DNA of 64,000 bases from Albifimbria verrucaria. Taxonomy: Eukaryota; Ascomycota; Sordariomycetes; Hypocreales; Stachybotryaceae. The position numbers were made by a program, and so were the translations under genes. The DNA lies in assembly GCA_020081605.1 (NCBI GenBank), contig JAHREC010000011.1, forward strand, positions 4,154,001-4,218,000. Direction: 5' to 3'. Below the pieces are notes generated by a model. The model ran no database searches and was not told where the DNA came from. It worked only from the letters and a program-made list of their open reading frames with translations. This document shows positions 12,091 through 25,160 of the stretch, piece by piece (within the stretch, counting starts at the first letter, position 1; each line of letters opens with the position of its first letter).

Positions 12091-15000
12091 TCAGTGAAAC
12101 GATTTTTCAGCAGATTCTTTCCATCTACGTGCCCAATCCTCAATACGTGCCCCGATGTGATACTGTATCCAACTTTCCAGCTAGTAAATGTGTCAATGGA
12201 TATACAGAAGATGCTATTGAAACGTGATTGACTTACGTGAAAGTACTTAAAGATGACCCAACCCAGGAATGTAAACACAAGCGACAACACCCCGTTAGAA
12301 GAGACCAACGCCAGTCTGGGTTGGCTGCCAATATGTTTACATTCATACCGAAAAGACTCTAACCAAAAACAATGGGAGTTTATGTTAGACAATAGAGCTT
12401 GACGAGTGAATAGTTGTTCATGCCAGACTTACCGATGCAAACATCAGCGGAAGAAAGACAAACTAGGTTATGAGTTAGTGACGCCTAGTTGATGAAGTCG
12501 TAACATACAGTTATCCAACTAAGCCGCTTCATACTAGCCGAAACCGTTGTTGATTGCCGAGCTTCGTTGATAGAGACTAAATTGAACTCCTAGATACTAG
12601 ATCAGTCGAGTGACTAAGGTTTGCAAATGGGAGCCACCTGACTTACGACCTGAATGAGACTTTGTAATCTCTCTTCGAGTGTGAGAATATTTGGTCGTAC
12701 AGCCTCATCAAATTTGTGTATTCTTGCCTCACACATTTCACTGGATCCTCTGAGGAAGAAGATAGTGCAGTAGTCTAAAAACCCTGCGGCAGATTTAACA
12801 TGCAAATTTAACTGCTCAAGAAGGAAGCCAGAAATGCGGCAGTTTCAGTAGCTCATCAAGGAGACTAGTGCTTCGACCTTTGCTCTCAAAGACCTTTCTC
12901 CTCTAGAATTCGGGTTAAAATCTGGAATGTCCAATCTAAATTTATGCCACTTACTATGGTGACCAGATGCTGGTCCGCACGCAGACATATACCTGTCCAT
13001 TCATCCGTGACATGGTCTAAAAGGATTCCGAAGAAGGCAAGACCATCATTTGGCAGGAAGCCCAGAGGTAGATTGGTGAGATGGTCTTTCGTAACCCATA
13101 ATGTATCGGAATCTATGAGTGTTTTGTGCAAGGTCCAGGCAATTAAAAACCCTGATTTTTAGAATGTTCCATTTGCTACCTACTCCGATGGAAAATCGAG
13201 CTTCAACGCAGTATATGTTCTCGGTAGTATCCCGTATCTTATGATATATGATCGTGGATTGGGATGCCGAAGGCGATTTCAGCCAGCGAGGAATATGTTT
13301 TATTACGCTGGCGCTATTAGGAGACAAGTAAAGCAATCTAAGGAGAAATACTTACCATATATTTCTCTGTCGCGGTGCCTCTGAAGGAATCGGCCAGTCT
13401 GACCAGTTGTTTGACCGGATGAATGAAATTGAATATTGTGGCTTCTCATACGCCGCGATCTTTGCAGAATCTAGAATTAACACAGCATTCTCTGGCTCTT
13501 TGAAAGCTGATTTCCAGTCTTTCACCGAAATGCCGCTTATATCTGAACCTGCTTTAAGCAGAATGTGAACGAGCTCACAATCTTGTTGTTGAATCGCGTA
13601 TTGAATGGGAGTTATACCATTTGTACACTTCTTATTAACATCCGCATTACGAGTGATTAAGAAGTGTAGCATCGGAATTGCTTTATGGACAACAGCCAAA
13701 TAGATTAAACTTCTGCCTTGATGGTCTGTCGAGTTGATATCACAACCCATGTCAAGAAGTGCCTCAAGAGGTTCCTTCTGGCCGTCTTTGACAAGAAAGC
13801 ATAAGGAAGTGTCGACAGTACTGAGAAGACATTTTAAAACTTTGAGATTGCCCATTTCCAAAGCTATCAGTAAGGCTGTATGATTGTTTTCGTCGAAAGC
13901 GTCCATATTTACGTGAGGAAGAAGTCTCTTAACGAGAGACCTTTTATTGTGCTTGGCTGCATAATGAAGGGCAGTACGGCCAAATTGGTCTTTCTTGAGC
14001 CCATTAGCTTTTACCTCAAGCAGTTGAGCCACAACCTCTTCATGTGCGCCCTCAGACGCCCAAATTAATGGTGTCCAACCATTTTCGTCCTCGGTATTTA
14101 CGCCAACAATGCCACTCTGTGTTAATATCCCAACGACTTCATTGTGTCCTCTTGCAGCAGCCCATGAAAGTGGTGTTCGTCCTTTGTTGTCTTTTGAGTT
14201 GAGGTTTATATCAGACCGTTTCATTAGCTGTTCCACTACGGAGACTTCACCAGCTTCTGCCATGATTGATAGCAGGGTTCGACCGGCCCTATCTTTCAAG
14301 TCTGCTTCCACATCTTTCACTGAAAGAAGAAGATTGATTGTGGTAATATCCTTTTTGAAGCAGCCAATAAAAGCATCGTGTAACCTTCTGAGTTCCTCAT
14401 ATTGACATCAATGATGTAATGCCCAAGTAGAAGATCAACAATTGAAGTTTGACCACATTCTATGGCAAAGAACACCAAATTTGTCCCACTACTACCTATC
14501 AAAGTTTGGAGTTCAGGATAGTGGTGCAGTAGTAACTTGGTCAGTTTCTCATGACCGAGTTTTATAGCGAATTTTAGTATAGCCTGCCAGTTTCGATTAC
14601 CAAAATTGTTCTTGCAACCACGCTCGAGAACTAGCGTAATGATGTCTAGCTTTGATCCTTCAAATATCCAAGAGCAGAATTCATCGTGTACTGAGATAAA
14701 TGGTGCCGTGTTTATGAGATTGACGATATCCATCTCCCGACCTTCATATGCGAGGGATGTAAGCTTTGCAGCAACGTAATCCTCTAGTTGCGAGCGTGAT
14801 GTACCGTTCGTGGTCAAAAGTTGGATGATGGGCATTTGGAAATCACCGGTAGCATAAGATGGCAGTGTTGTCGTGCTCAGATCCTCTGCGGGTGGATTGC
14901 TATTCAGCTCTATTAGCAGTCTTATCATGTCATCGTGTCCTTTTTGACGGCGTATGATAGAGCTGTCCTAATGCTTTCGGCTTTCAAAGGTGATTCGACA

Positions 15001-17284
15001 TTCGCTGCAAGTACTTGTCGTACCGCAGATTCATGCCCGTTTTCAGCACCATACCATAACGGTGTCTTCTTGTATGCATCTTCCAAATATGGATCAGCAT
15101 TCTTCTCAAGTAGGAGTCGAACGACAGACTCATGTCCATTTTCGGCAGCATATGAAAGTGGCGTTCTATTGCTATTATCCACTGCGTCTGGTTCCTGCTG
15201 CTCTAACAGGTCTCTCATCGCTTCTTGGTGGCCAAATAATGCTACAAGATGCAAGCTAGTAAATCCACCGGGGCCTTACGGCTGGATGTAGTATTTTCTA
15301 GCTTACACTCTCCTATAAGCGAGCCTTGAATGATGGCCTCAATCTTGGAAAATACTGTCAAAAACGTGGGCTTGTATTGACTGTGTGGTACTTTGTGCGT
15401 ATGAGCCCCCAGTAAGTACATGCATAGTTGAATAGTGGATGGAGCAAGAGCCTTTGTTCAAAGTCCAAATCGCTCGAATGCAGCCCATTGTTGAATATGT
15501 CGAACGCCAAATACGTCATGCAAGTTCTGGCAATCAATTCATGCCCATCTTGAATGATGGCTGGCTGGGTCTGCTTGAAGTACTGCTCTATTGTGAAGTG
15601 AGCTAGTCGCACGGTATTGCTCTTGTTATCGATTATAACCAGTCCATGACAGAGCGAAAGTATCTCTGAAAGCGCGGCAAGATTGCTGTCTTGAAATCCA
15701 GACCCATCAAGCATAAAACCGAGAGCGTGTTGTAGTTCTATTGGTGTTATTAGCCTTTTCGCACAAATAATCCATGACAGGGCTCCTATCGAAAGGCGTC
15801 TCTGTGGGGAAGATTGGCCACGAATTTGTTCCATGATATCTTTATATATTTGATCAAAAGCGTCCGAAACTCTCGCATGTTCCTTAGACGCCGTATCAAT
15901 GACTATAGGTAAAGATTTGTCATCCCAGGCGTCGCAATACAACTGTGCCAGCAGAAATCTAAACGGTTTTAGTATCAATCTGGGTACAAAATAATAGGAT
16001 ATCCTACTAACATCCCGTCGGCATATCTCAGAACGCTCTGCTTGATTTTATTGGCTAAATCGAGATCAAACCAGTCCACATTTCTGAAGCGCATGAGCCG
16101 ATGATCAATATATGAACTGATATCATCATCGACAGCCCGAATTTCTAATAACTCCGCGCTTTTGAAGCTGGCCACAATGTCTGGTAGAGGACGAGAAGTG
16201 ACGAGAATGTTGGATCCAAAATGAGACTGAAACCTCTTAAGCTCAGAAACCAATCGCGATCGACAAAGGCTAGATGAGTCACACTCATCAAGAGCATCGA
16301 CGATGATAAACACTCTAGAGTATTCTTCAATAACAGAGTGCAGAGCCCGGGAAAGCTCGTCAATGGATGGTCTGGTCTTTCTCTCCTCATGCTGACCATA
16401 GAGCTGATTCAGGATTTCAAGAGTCGAATTGCGTCCATGAGAGAGCTGCTTGAGAAAATTCGACACTACTTGTTCTAGAGTCTGTTGGTCTTTCCGTCGA
16501 GAATCGAAGTATATATAGCATATTCCCACTGTCTCATCAGCATTAAAGGCTTCCTGTAAGTTTCTCACAACGATAGATGAGAGCATAGTCTTGCCTGTTC
16601 CAGGAATTCCAGGACAAAACAATGTACTTGAAGTCGTAGTTTTCCATTTTCTATATTCCTCGGAATCGAGCAGCCATCGCCCTGTTCCTGGTAGCTGTAA
16701 ATGAATACAATATGATAGCTGAGTCTTATATGTGATTGGTGTCAGCCAGTCAAGGATCTCTTGAGGTTTATCGAGACTTAGACGTGTAAATGGATCTGTT
16801 TCTAAAGCCAAGAGGCTAGTTGTTTGGCAAGAACCCAGGTCTAGGCTGTTCAGATTTGTGATAATCGATTCAATCTGATCGATTGCAGCGGTAAATTTAT
16901 GGCTGCTAGGTGAAGATAAGTGAGTTCGTTTTCTCTTTTCTTTAGAAGTAAACCAATCCTATTAAAAACTATGGCATACCTATTCGGGGGTTTTAATATT
17001 CTTGAGGATGTTATGGCATGTGTTACCAATATCACGAAGATGGATTTCACTAGCTTCGGTAATGTTGCCTTTAGGAAAGAACACGATAATATCATCAAGC
17101 GCGGTTTTCAGCTTATCAATCCTAAATGTGAAATATTGTTAGCAGTGGCCTCATAAACGTGAACAGTTACGAACTTCAATGATATCCGTCGAAAATGTTT
17201 AGGCCGGCGCTTGAAATCGCCCTGAATCTCACGGGCTAGCTCAGGAAGAGCAAAAAAATCAGGGAGAGTGAACCGGGTACTCAT
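12091..17284 (-). CDS. STAND/NLR-like protein: N-terminal domain, NACHT, ankyrin repeats, CorA-like membrane domain
   Basis: The start at 17284 opens a helical N-terminal domain (LPELAREIQGDFKRR..) typical of fungal STAND proteins. NACHT follows, with Walker A GIPGTGKT (about 16587-16610), Walker B VFIIVDALDEC (about 16280-16316) and the LVTSRP sensor motif. Ankyrin repeats (TPLSYAAENGHESVV and similar, at least ten) occupy about 15260-13370. The last 1.25 kb encodes a CorA-like domain: DHLTNLPLGFLP, EFNLVSINEARQST, FLPLMFASSLFGMNVNIL with the GMN signature at 12341-12349, a second hydrophobic helix, and LESWIQ to a stop at 12091. Introns seen include 17122-17170, about 16910-16985, about 15975-16010, about 13310-13350, about 13155-13190 and three or four within 12180-12660. 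Homopolymer breaks occur near 14320, 14937, 15283, 15408 and 12283. A split into two genes at about 13340 cannot be excluded. Confidence 0.78.
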
Positions 17285-17754
17285 TATTCCAAAGTGTTGT
17301 GAGGATTTTGGTTCAACCTCATGACGGATGTGAAATGAAGTGTTTAATGTGAGGTGGCTGTGTAGCCGTGTAGGCAGCAGCCATATTTTCTGTGCATGTT
17401 GGGCACCAAGGAGTAATGATATTGGTTGATGGCCGGCCCGACAAGAATACTGCCTTGGGGCTGAACCTGCAAAGCCTGTGCATGTAGCATCCTAAGCTTG
17501 TAGCACGCGGCACACCCTTATTATCTCTACGATTTGTTCCAAGGCGTCTTAGAAGGGGTAAGCAAGTCGCAAACACGGATGAATAGTTGGATAAACTCAC
17601 ACAATGTGACTCATGAGGTTTCAGTCTGATAACCAGCGCCACAGCAATTGAGTTGTGATATATTTGGGCTTACATCTAGCAACATCGCAATGTACGAGAG
17701 CTAGTTGCAACTTAGGAATTTGCGCTACTCTATTTCGTCAGTCGTCTTTGGACT
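17285..17754. promoter_or_regulatory. Bidirectional promoter region between STAND gene and its head-to-head neighbour
   Basis: This 470 bp gap separates two divergent starts (17284 on -, 17755 on +). The spacing suggests shared control. No specific binding site is recognised. Confidence 0.35.
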
Positions 17755-18893
17755 ATGCATCTTGATCACAAATTACCGTGGACGACTCTAGCTTCACATT
17801 TCAAGCTGGAGCGTCTCAATAAAAGCCACACGCCTCTGCGTACCGATGTCTTTTCTCTCAAAAAGAGAATGAAGGCGTTGATCTTGGTCATTTTAAGAGG
17901 AAATTCATTGCAGCCATACGCGAATTCTCTACGACCGAGCAGCAAAAGCATACCCCAATCCCTGATTTGGAGCCGCCTGGGGACGACCTGTTTTCTGATG
18001 ATGTCCTGATATTTTCGGAGCAATTATACAAATCCATACCTTCCTCGGAAGATCCTTGGCGGAGAAATCATTTGGACAAGCGTCACCAGAGTCTACAGCA
18101 TTGGATTGATCGAGCCTCGGATGATGAAGGTAATGCAACCAGATATACCTCGGACGATTGGGATCTTGCCGATGCTTTTCAAGCGCTCATTATTATATCT
18201 GCTATCTCACCCGATCCGATGATCAGCAAAGACGCCATGTCGGCAATCTTCCGTTTGGCACAACATCCTAGAGTTCCATTTCGTAGCCTCGACTCCGCCC
18301 GCCGAAACAACAGCTATAATTTACGCTACATTTTAACAAAGGCGCTAGAATCTTATCTCCTATTCAATGTAGCAGATAAACTTCAAGAACAAGGAACCAA
18401 TGTAAAAATTAACGAGCTAAGTTGTTTTGATGCTTGGACATATTGCGGGTCTCTTGGTGATGGGTATGAGGTTCACAACTTACCCTTTCGGGCATTCTGC
18501 GAGGATTGTGGAGTTGAATTCAAGGCCGTTTGGCGCTCAATTCCTGTTGGCACCAACAAGGATGATTCTCATGAAATGGCTCTTGATCCACTGATTCATC
18601 ATAGAGAAGCGTGCCAACGTCATCTTCGTGTCTGTTTTGCTCTCATGTACAAGTTTCATGCGCTGCGAAGGTATTGGTATGATGACGAGGACAAGGCAGA
18701 TAAGTGGTGGGAATTCGAACTTTTTCACGTCTTTCGTAGATGGGGAAGTCGTCAAAGTTTTCCGGTTATGTAACGTGGCATGAGACTGATGGAAGTAGCG
18801 CTGTGGTTTTGTCATTGCCGAAGGCTATGTCAAACTCCGAGCTGGAGTTATCGAGAACTTCAAGAGACAGATACAAGGCAGATAGGGATAAGT
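17755..18893 (+). CDS. Unrecognised fungal protein, divergent partner of the STAND gene
   Basis: The longest clean block (17967-18773) is acidic and helical (DDLFSDDVLIFSEQLYK..), with an internal CEDC pair followed by several histidines and cysteines (HHREACQRH). This could be a zinc-binding element. Reading upstream from 17967 continues open, and one base added in the TTTT/CTC stretch near 17868 joins it to the ATG at 17755. One base near 18763 extends the C-terminus to 18893. The corrected length is about 380 residues. There is no signal peptide, no transmembrane segment, and no HET, HeLo or lipase motif that I can see. Its head-to-head position beside a STAND receptor could mean functional pairing, but this is only positional. 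Confidence 0.55.
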
Positions 18894-20460
18894 AGCAGAG
18901 ATATAGAAACAGCGTCTGAGATCCATCCCGAGCTTCTCCTATTACATAACTACATTCCACTCTTCTATGCGGGGAGTATGGCAGATCTAATTTGGCCGAA
19001 GGAAAGGAGCTGTCTAGGATAATGACAATCAAGTATCAAAGCATGGGGCAATTACGGCAAGTTGACCATATGCATGATCTATTTAGTGGAATATTCCATG
19101 GGAGAACTATCTATGACACGGGTATCAATGAATGTCAACCTCGAGACATGATGTCTTCATACCGAGCATTTCTCCTCATTGTCGAAGTCCTAGCTTTATA
19201 GGGTCAGAAAGTGCATAAGCCCCTAACTGAGCGACCTAACCTAACAGTTCTAGTGGTTTCGACTACAGCGATAAGGCTGCCTATGAAAGAGGGAACCATT
19301 GCTTGTAAGTTAAATAGGCCAAGAATTAATTTAGTTATCTTTATCATGCAGTTACAACGTAGAGAACTTCCTGTGTGAAATTCTCATTACAAAGTTCTGG
19401 AGGTTTGCCTTGCTAGTAACTCAGCAGTGGCACCTTCAGATCCCAAAGTTCGTGAGGCGTTCTTCACTGCAGAAATACACCTTTCCTGTTCGAGTTCTTG
19501 TTTACGAGGCAACCCAACAAACTGACAAGTCAGTGTCTTGGATTGGAGAACGATGGGCTCGTGAGGAGATGGTTACAGCGACCCTGCAACAGGACACATG
19601 ATGTGCGGCTCGCTAGGCCAACTTGGTACGCCTGAAGAACTAAGACGTCATTGCTTTTTAGCGAAATGAGTGTCTGGAAGCTGCTGGGCTCGTGACGGTG
19701 GCTTGCCGGAGTTGACGGAGGGCAATACGAGCTGAGAATGAGGTGACACCACATTCAATCGCGGAGCTACTATTCACATGGAGCAGAGAGTTAATCAAAG
19801 TGGTGTAACGAATATATAGTACCACGTGCAATGATTGTGATTGTCTTCATAAAAGGCTGTCTAGCAAAAAATCGGTGTCTTCATAGCAGCAACGAACCTT
19901 TGTTAACCTGCCTTTATCGTCCACTGGTCCAGCCCCGAATTCGGCAATAATCTGCGTTTGGGGTTTGGCCGAGGCAAAGCAGGGCAGCTGTTTAACTGGA
20001 TGCGGGTGGGGTAGGGGCAAAACGTCACGGAAAAAAAAAGGACTGGCAAATTCAGGGGCTCTGGACGTAACGTATCATTCTTCTGGTGTGGCCAGGCGTC
20101 TACGCAAAGTAGGGAAGAAGGAAGGTCTGTTCTCAGGCGAATCTTTTATGACAGAATGTAACTGGTCGTGTATGGAGCCTGTAGATCAAAGGCTAGCGGC
20201 TGGATTGCCATGGCGCACTGTGTGCAGCAATCATGTTATGTAAGTGGTTCTGGGGCTCTGGCCGTGAGTCGGAGCCACAACACCCCAGTCCAGTTCAACG
20301 TCCCGGCAACAATTAGGCTTCGTCAAGGCTTGCATTTGCTTTATAGGCTCTGCAACCAACTCGAGGCCAGACTGCTTAACTAGACATCGATACTCGGTGA
20401 GCATTGCTGAACGAATCAGGCCTGTAGTTTCTGCCCAGCCTCCTCGAACCCCTCACGAGA
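18894..20460. other. Intergenic region, no recognised gene
   Basis: Short open frames occur (for example 18992-19201), without domain features or consistent coding character. This could be decayed coding sequence, but I cannot name a parent. Confidence 0.4.
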
Positions 20461-21276
20461 ATGCCTGCGCAGATCACTTCTTCCAAATTGGCGGCGCTCG
20501 AAAGAGACGGCTTCGTCGTTGTCAAGTCTATAATTGACAGCGATAAACTGGAAGTCCTCCGGGCTGCCAGCATCAAAGCCGCGAGTCTTGCCCGTGGCGG
20601 CCAGTGGCCACACATCCGCACTCTCGGCAAGCAGTTCCCACCCTGGGATGCCTCGGCTGAGGACGGAATATGGGGCGTTCAGCATCTGATGAACCCTGAT
20701 CTTCCTGGCAGTGACGTCTTCACCAAGCTCTACTTCTCGGAAGAGGTCCTTGGAATAGCCAAAGAACTGTTGCAGTGTGGAGACGAAGATTTGGTTATGG
20801 AATTATTCAACATGCTCGTCCGGCCTGACAAGGACTTTGAGCTCAGGTGGCACCGAGATGACATACCGGCTACTGCCGAGCCCGAAGAGGAGATGGAGAG
20901 GCTGTCAGAGCCTGCATGGCATGCGCAGTACAATTTTGCCCTTTGGGAGGACGAGTCACTCGTCCTGGTACCCGGCTCGCACAAGCGGGCCCGAACGAAA
21001 ACCGAGAAGGAGGCCGACCTGTTCGAGGCATCGCTGCCCGACCAGCTGGTCGTAAAGCTAGAACCCGGGGATATAGCATTCTACAACAACAACATCCTTC
21101 ACCGTGGGGTCTACGACTCGCGCAAGGAACGAATGACGCTGCACGGCTCAGTGGGACACGTGAGTGGCAGCAGGCTTAGGGCGCGTAATGTGCTGCAACA
21201 CGGGGTCGGCAGCTGGGTTGAGAAATGCAACTTCACGCAGCTCGAGGAGGGGACAGGGCGCGGGCGGAGGGCATGA
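20461..21276 (+). CDS. Phytanoyl-CoA dioxygenase (PhyH) family Fe(II)/2-oxoglutarate oxygenase
   Basis: This is a single-exon 271-residue protein with no frame break. The facial triad is readable: H131 and D133 in WHRDD, and H214 in NNILHRGVYD. R224 (RMTLH) is in the expected position for binding the 2-oxoglutarate carboxylate. The N-terminus (LERDGFVVVKSIID) is the characteristic PhyH opening. Family members hydroxylate lipids or secondary metabolites in fungi; the substrate cannot be inferred. The neighbours are a gene-poor stretch and a transcription factor, so no pathway context is evident. Confidence 0.88.
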   Translation: MPAQITSSKLAALERDGFVVVKSIIDSDKLEVLRAASIKAASLARGGQWPHIRTLGKQFPPWDASAEDGIWGVQHLMNPDLPGSDVFTKLYFSEEVLGIAKELLQCGDEDLVMELFNMLVRPDKDFELRWHRDDIPATAEPEEEMERLSEPAWHAQYNFALWEDESLVLVPGSHKRARTKTEKEADLFEASLPDQLVVKLEPGDIAFYNNNILHRGVYDSRKERMTLHGSVGHVSGSRLRARNVLQHGVGSWVEKCNFTQLEEGTGRGRRA

Positions 21277-23930
21277 GGCAAAGGCTGGTCAAGATGGGAC
21301 GAGACACGGGTGAGGTTGGGTACTCGCTCGAAGGTTGATCCTGTCGCCATCCCCTCCCTTCCCCACCAGGTCCAAGGGCCCCAAAGGTATACTAAGATGC
21401 GCCATGTATAGTCGCTGGCATTGGGAAGTCCTCAACCATCTGGATTCCACAAATGACGAGCGGTTTGCGCAGCCAAACGTCTGGGGTTGGTCATGAGCGT
21501 TGCCGAAGAGAGAGGCCCTGTTCGAGGCCTAGGGTGTGATCGGCCGCCGCTTGGGTTACTAAGTTGGGGTTGCACTGGCTTGAACGTGTTGCCGAGTGTG
21601 ATGGGTGATCATGTTACCAAGGTTGTGGCTCCGGCATATCTCTCTGTCAGATGAATAGCATGTGGCTCACTGTACTTCGAGTGCCCTATATCGAACAAAT
21701 GACAATGGCTGAGCGTTTTCAGGTCCAGCATTTTTCTGAGGAAACCCCACGCCATCTTCCAAGGAACGGCATGCTTAGAACAAGCCTCGTGATTATCATT
21801 TTGGGAGAGGGAAGGATCAGTGTGATGCTTTTCTATAGGTTGCATCGCTTAACAGGGCTTGAAGTCATGATGCATCCTGACAGCAAGACGGGACTGACGT
21901 GTATGGGGAAGGCCGTCTCATGTTGCTGCAACGGAGGCACAGCCATTTAGTGCTTGCAGAGATGGCATTCGCCTAGTGTAAGTGAGGCGTTGAGGGTAAT
22001 CCGGGGTTAGCAAGATGGGACGCCGCCTGCACTCGTCCAAGAATAGTCGTGGCGATTACGGTTCCGCAGTGGCCTGATGTTATGGGAGGGCGGGCTTTTT
22101 GAAGATGCGATGCAGATACGGCTCCAAAGGTTCACCGCATCGAAATCCTGGCCTTTGACCCGATCGTGGAAGATCAACCGGGTCGGGGTCCTGAATCTGT
22201 GGAGGGTTACAGGCAGGCTGTTCCCCAACCCTTGGCATCACCGGCTCCGCATGGGACGGAGCAAGGCTGATGAGGTGTTTATGATTGTCACATGTACCAT
22301 ATGCAGAACGAGATTGTTGAGATGTTCTCGAAAGGGTACTAGAGCATGGCGCGACGCAGCCATTGCGGAGGGTGTTGTTCCCCACTTGAAGCGCACCCGC
22401 TTACCATTCAGCCTGGTGCTGGACGCGCATGCCATCGCACACAGAACCGTCATTTCGAGGTTATTTCGTCCTGGGTAAAAGCCGCATTAAAACGGCGGTT
22501 TCGCTGAGACCATTGCGGTCGTCCGTCGATGGGTGCAAACCGTTCTTTGCAACCTCCCGCTCCGCCGCCACCTCCACACTGCAGCAGCCCTGCCTTGCAC
22601 GAGGTGGTACCGACGGTACGCGGCGTACCATTTTGTCCATCGGAAAATTTCCTCGACGGTGTCACACTTGGCATGGGGTGCGTGCGGGACACCCTCCCCT
22701 GTGTCGCGGTGGCATTGGGTGCTCCGTCTTGCCGAATGAGGACAGCCTGAAGGGCAATGGCACTCTGGAGAAGGTCGCGGGCGGATAGCTGGACGCCTTG
22801 GCAGACATGCATATGTTTTGCTTATTTTGTCTCTTGTCGTGTGTACAGAGCAGATAGCGGGTGATTTAGCTTGGGCTGGAGCGGCTAGCCAGTGCGGGGA
22901 AATGTCTTTGGGGTTTGTTTTCTTTTCGTGGCATGGACTGAGGACGAGCTGGGTTGCCCGCATGTGCCTTGGATGTCGATCCTGACAGCAGCATGTTCGA
23001 CCTCCACCACCAGACTGGCCCCTCCACAAGCCTCCAGAGCTCAAACACAGGGTAAGGCCGACAGATCATGTACGTGTCAGGTCTACTTCCATGGTTAGGA
23101 AACGCCTTGTCAGTCACGACGCTAACCGATCGACCAGGGCGGACAGGGGATGCTGGTTTTGCGCTTCAACTCACATTAGCCCCGGATTAGAAGAGGAGCA
23201 ATGGTCCGAGTAGAGCAGGTAGTGGAGGAGGTGGTGGTTTGGCGCGGAGACGGTCGTGCCTAGCAAGTAGACGGCATCTCCAACCAGCAAACCCAGCTAA
23301 TGAGGGGCAGGCAGGTCTTCCATGGAAGACGAGAAGCTCCAGCAACGGGCCTGCATGGGCTGACGATCTCTTGAATTTTACCAGGCGAGCGCGGAGGATT
23401 CGAGGTTCCTTGCTGCGACGCTGCAGGGCACTCTCTCCCATGGGGTCGGTTCACCCGCATCTTTGCCGGGGGACCATTGGCCAGGGCCGAGCAGGCTGTG
23501 GCTGCTTGGCTGAATTGAGCTGTAAACAGCCTCGGACATTAGCAGCCGACGTTAATTGTGGGGGATAGATGGGGAGATGGCTGCGGAACCGAGCCGGGGA
23601 GATGGTTAGGCGGGCTAGAGAAGACGTGATTGGCATGACACGGGATGGGTGATTTTCCAACGGGCATGAAGCTAAACGGAGGCACGGCTGGTGATCGGAG
23701 GGTGCCTATTCACTGATATTAACCGGAAGAAGGGTTTGTCTTGGTGAGGTCGAGCCAAGCAACAGAAGGGACGGAAGCGGTGTCCTGGCCGGAACGAGCG
23801 AGGGTACAGACAGAGTAGCTTGATCTGACTCGGGTAAGCTGCAAATGCATCTTGTTAGCGTCGGGACTAACTAGCAGCAAGCCTGTGGTTCTTTTGGTTG
23901 GGGAAGCTTTGGGTAGAATGACGGGGATCA

Positions 23931-23977
23931 GGCAAGGCAAGGCAAGGTAGGACAGGGCAGGGCAGGGCAAGACAGGG
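23931..23977 (+). repeat. Pentanucleotide repeat tract (GGCAA)n/(GGGCA)n
   Basis: Three GGCAA units run into three GGGCA-like units and imperfect variants. Confidence 0.8.
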
Positions 23978-24571
23978 ATGAGAGAGAAGATGTCATTGAA
24001 GGAATTTCCCAGACGAAGCAAGCAAGTAAATAGGGCGAGGGAGGTACGTACTAGCTGGCCTGCCCCATAGTAATGTAAGTCAGTAAGGTAAGGTAGGAGC
24101 CGTCGGTTGTAACCTGTGGGTAGGTACCTAGATTAGTACAGTAGTCTTGGTAGGGTGGCAGGTACACAAGTAGGCATGCCAGCAGTACCTTGAGGCATAG
24201 GACAGTTGGGCACACCTAGGTGCATATGAGCAGCGATATACCTGGAAGCCACCGTTCAGGTGCTTCATGCCTCAGCTTGGAAGGAGCCCAGGGCTGCAAT
24301 GGGGCTTTCAGGTGGCATGGCTTTGTGGTGTGCCGCAGTGCTGCGCTGTGCTGTAAGGAGCCGTTTTGTACTGAGTTGTGCTATAACGTTACCGAAATGC
24401 GCCGCTGTACTCTGTAGCTGCGCTAGAGAGGAGCTGCCAGGTTGGTGGCTAAAGGTGGTCGGTACCTCTTCTCCAATTGCGGAGTCAACCCCAGATTGCC
24501 TTGCCCCATGGGGAAAATGAGAAGAGACAGTGGGAAAGCCAGGAAACCCCCACATTGTCCCAGCGTTTGCC

Positions 24572-24589
24572 TTTTTTTTTTTTTTTTTT
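24572..24589 (+). repeat. Homopolymer T18
   Basis: Eighteen consecutive T, followed by a CTTCTTG pyrimidine stretch. Confidence 0.9.
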
Positions 24590-24909
24590 CTTCTTGTACC
24601 AGAGGTTGTACTGCCTGTCCAAGGCAGGGTAGGTTTAGCTGTAAGGTACCTTTCCCATGCCACCATGAACCTTTTTCTGTCTCCCTCGGGCTAACATTTG
24701 AGAGAGAAGCGAGGCTCTTGTTCCGTCTCCACTGCTCCCCTCGTTTTCTCCCTCTTCATCTCTACTCCTCCTCCTCTTGCTCCCCACATGCAGCAAACAA
24801 CCAGCCAGAGGTTGGCGGGCCAGGACGACGGCACGGATCTGCGCAACGGCTGACTGGCTGCTCTAGACCTGGGCCTGGCTGGAGCCTGTTTGCCATCCAT
24901 TGCACTGCG

Positions 24910-24929
24910 TTTCATTTCATTTCATTTCA
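24910..24929 (+). repeat. Pentanucleotide microsatellite (TTTCA)x4
   Basis: Four perfect units in the pyrimidine-rich leader, followed downstream by CATC/CCAACCCT-type repeats (about 24950-25020). Confidence 0.9.
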
Positions 24930-25140
24930 TTTCTCGTGTCTGGCTGTCAGATCCATCCATCCATCTCTCTATCTAGGTGCCCATCCATCCACCCAACCCT
25001 CCAACCCTCCAACCACCCATCAGCATCAGGTATGTACATTGCGGTATTGTCCAGTCATTGTACATGCTCGCTCCCCATCTCATTTACCTGCTCTTCATTT
25101 AACTTGGTTTTCCCTACTGTTACATGTTCCCATCTGACAA

Positions 25141-25160
25141 ACGAACGAACGAACGAACGA
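25141..25160 (+). repeat. Tetranucleotide microsatellite (ACGA)x5
   Basis: Five perfect tandem ACGA units, then ACTAACCAACC. Confidence 0.9.

Noticed and set aside
22487..23044. 185-codon minus-strand frame
   Set aside because: Cys/Arg/His-rich random-looking composition in GC-rich intergenic DNA, with competing frames on both strands.
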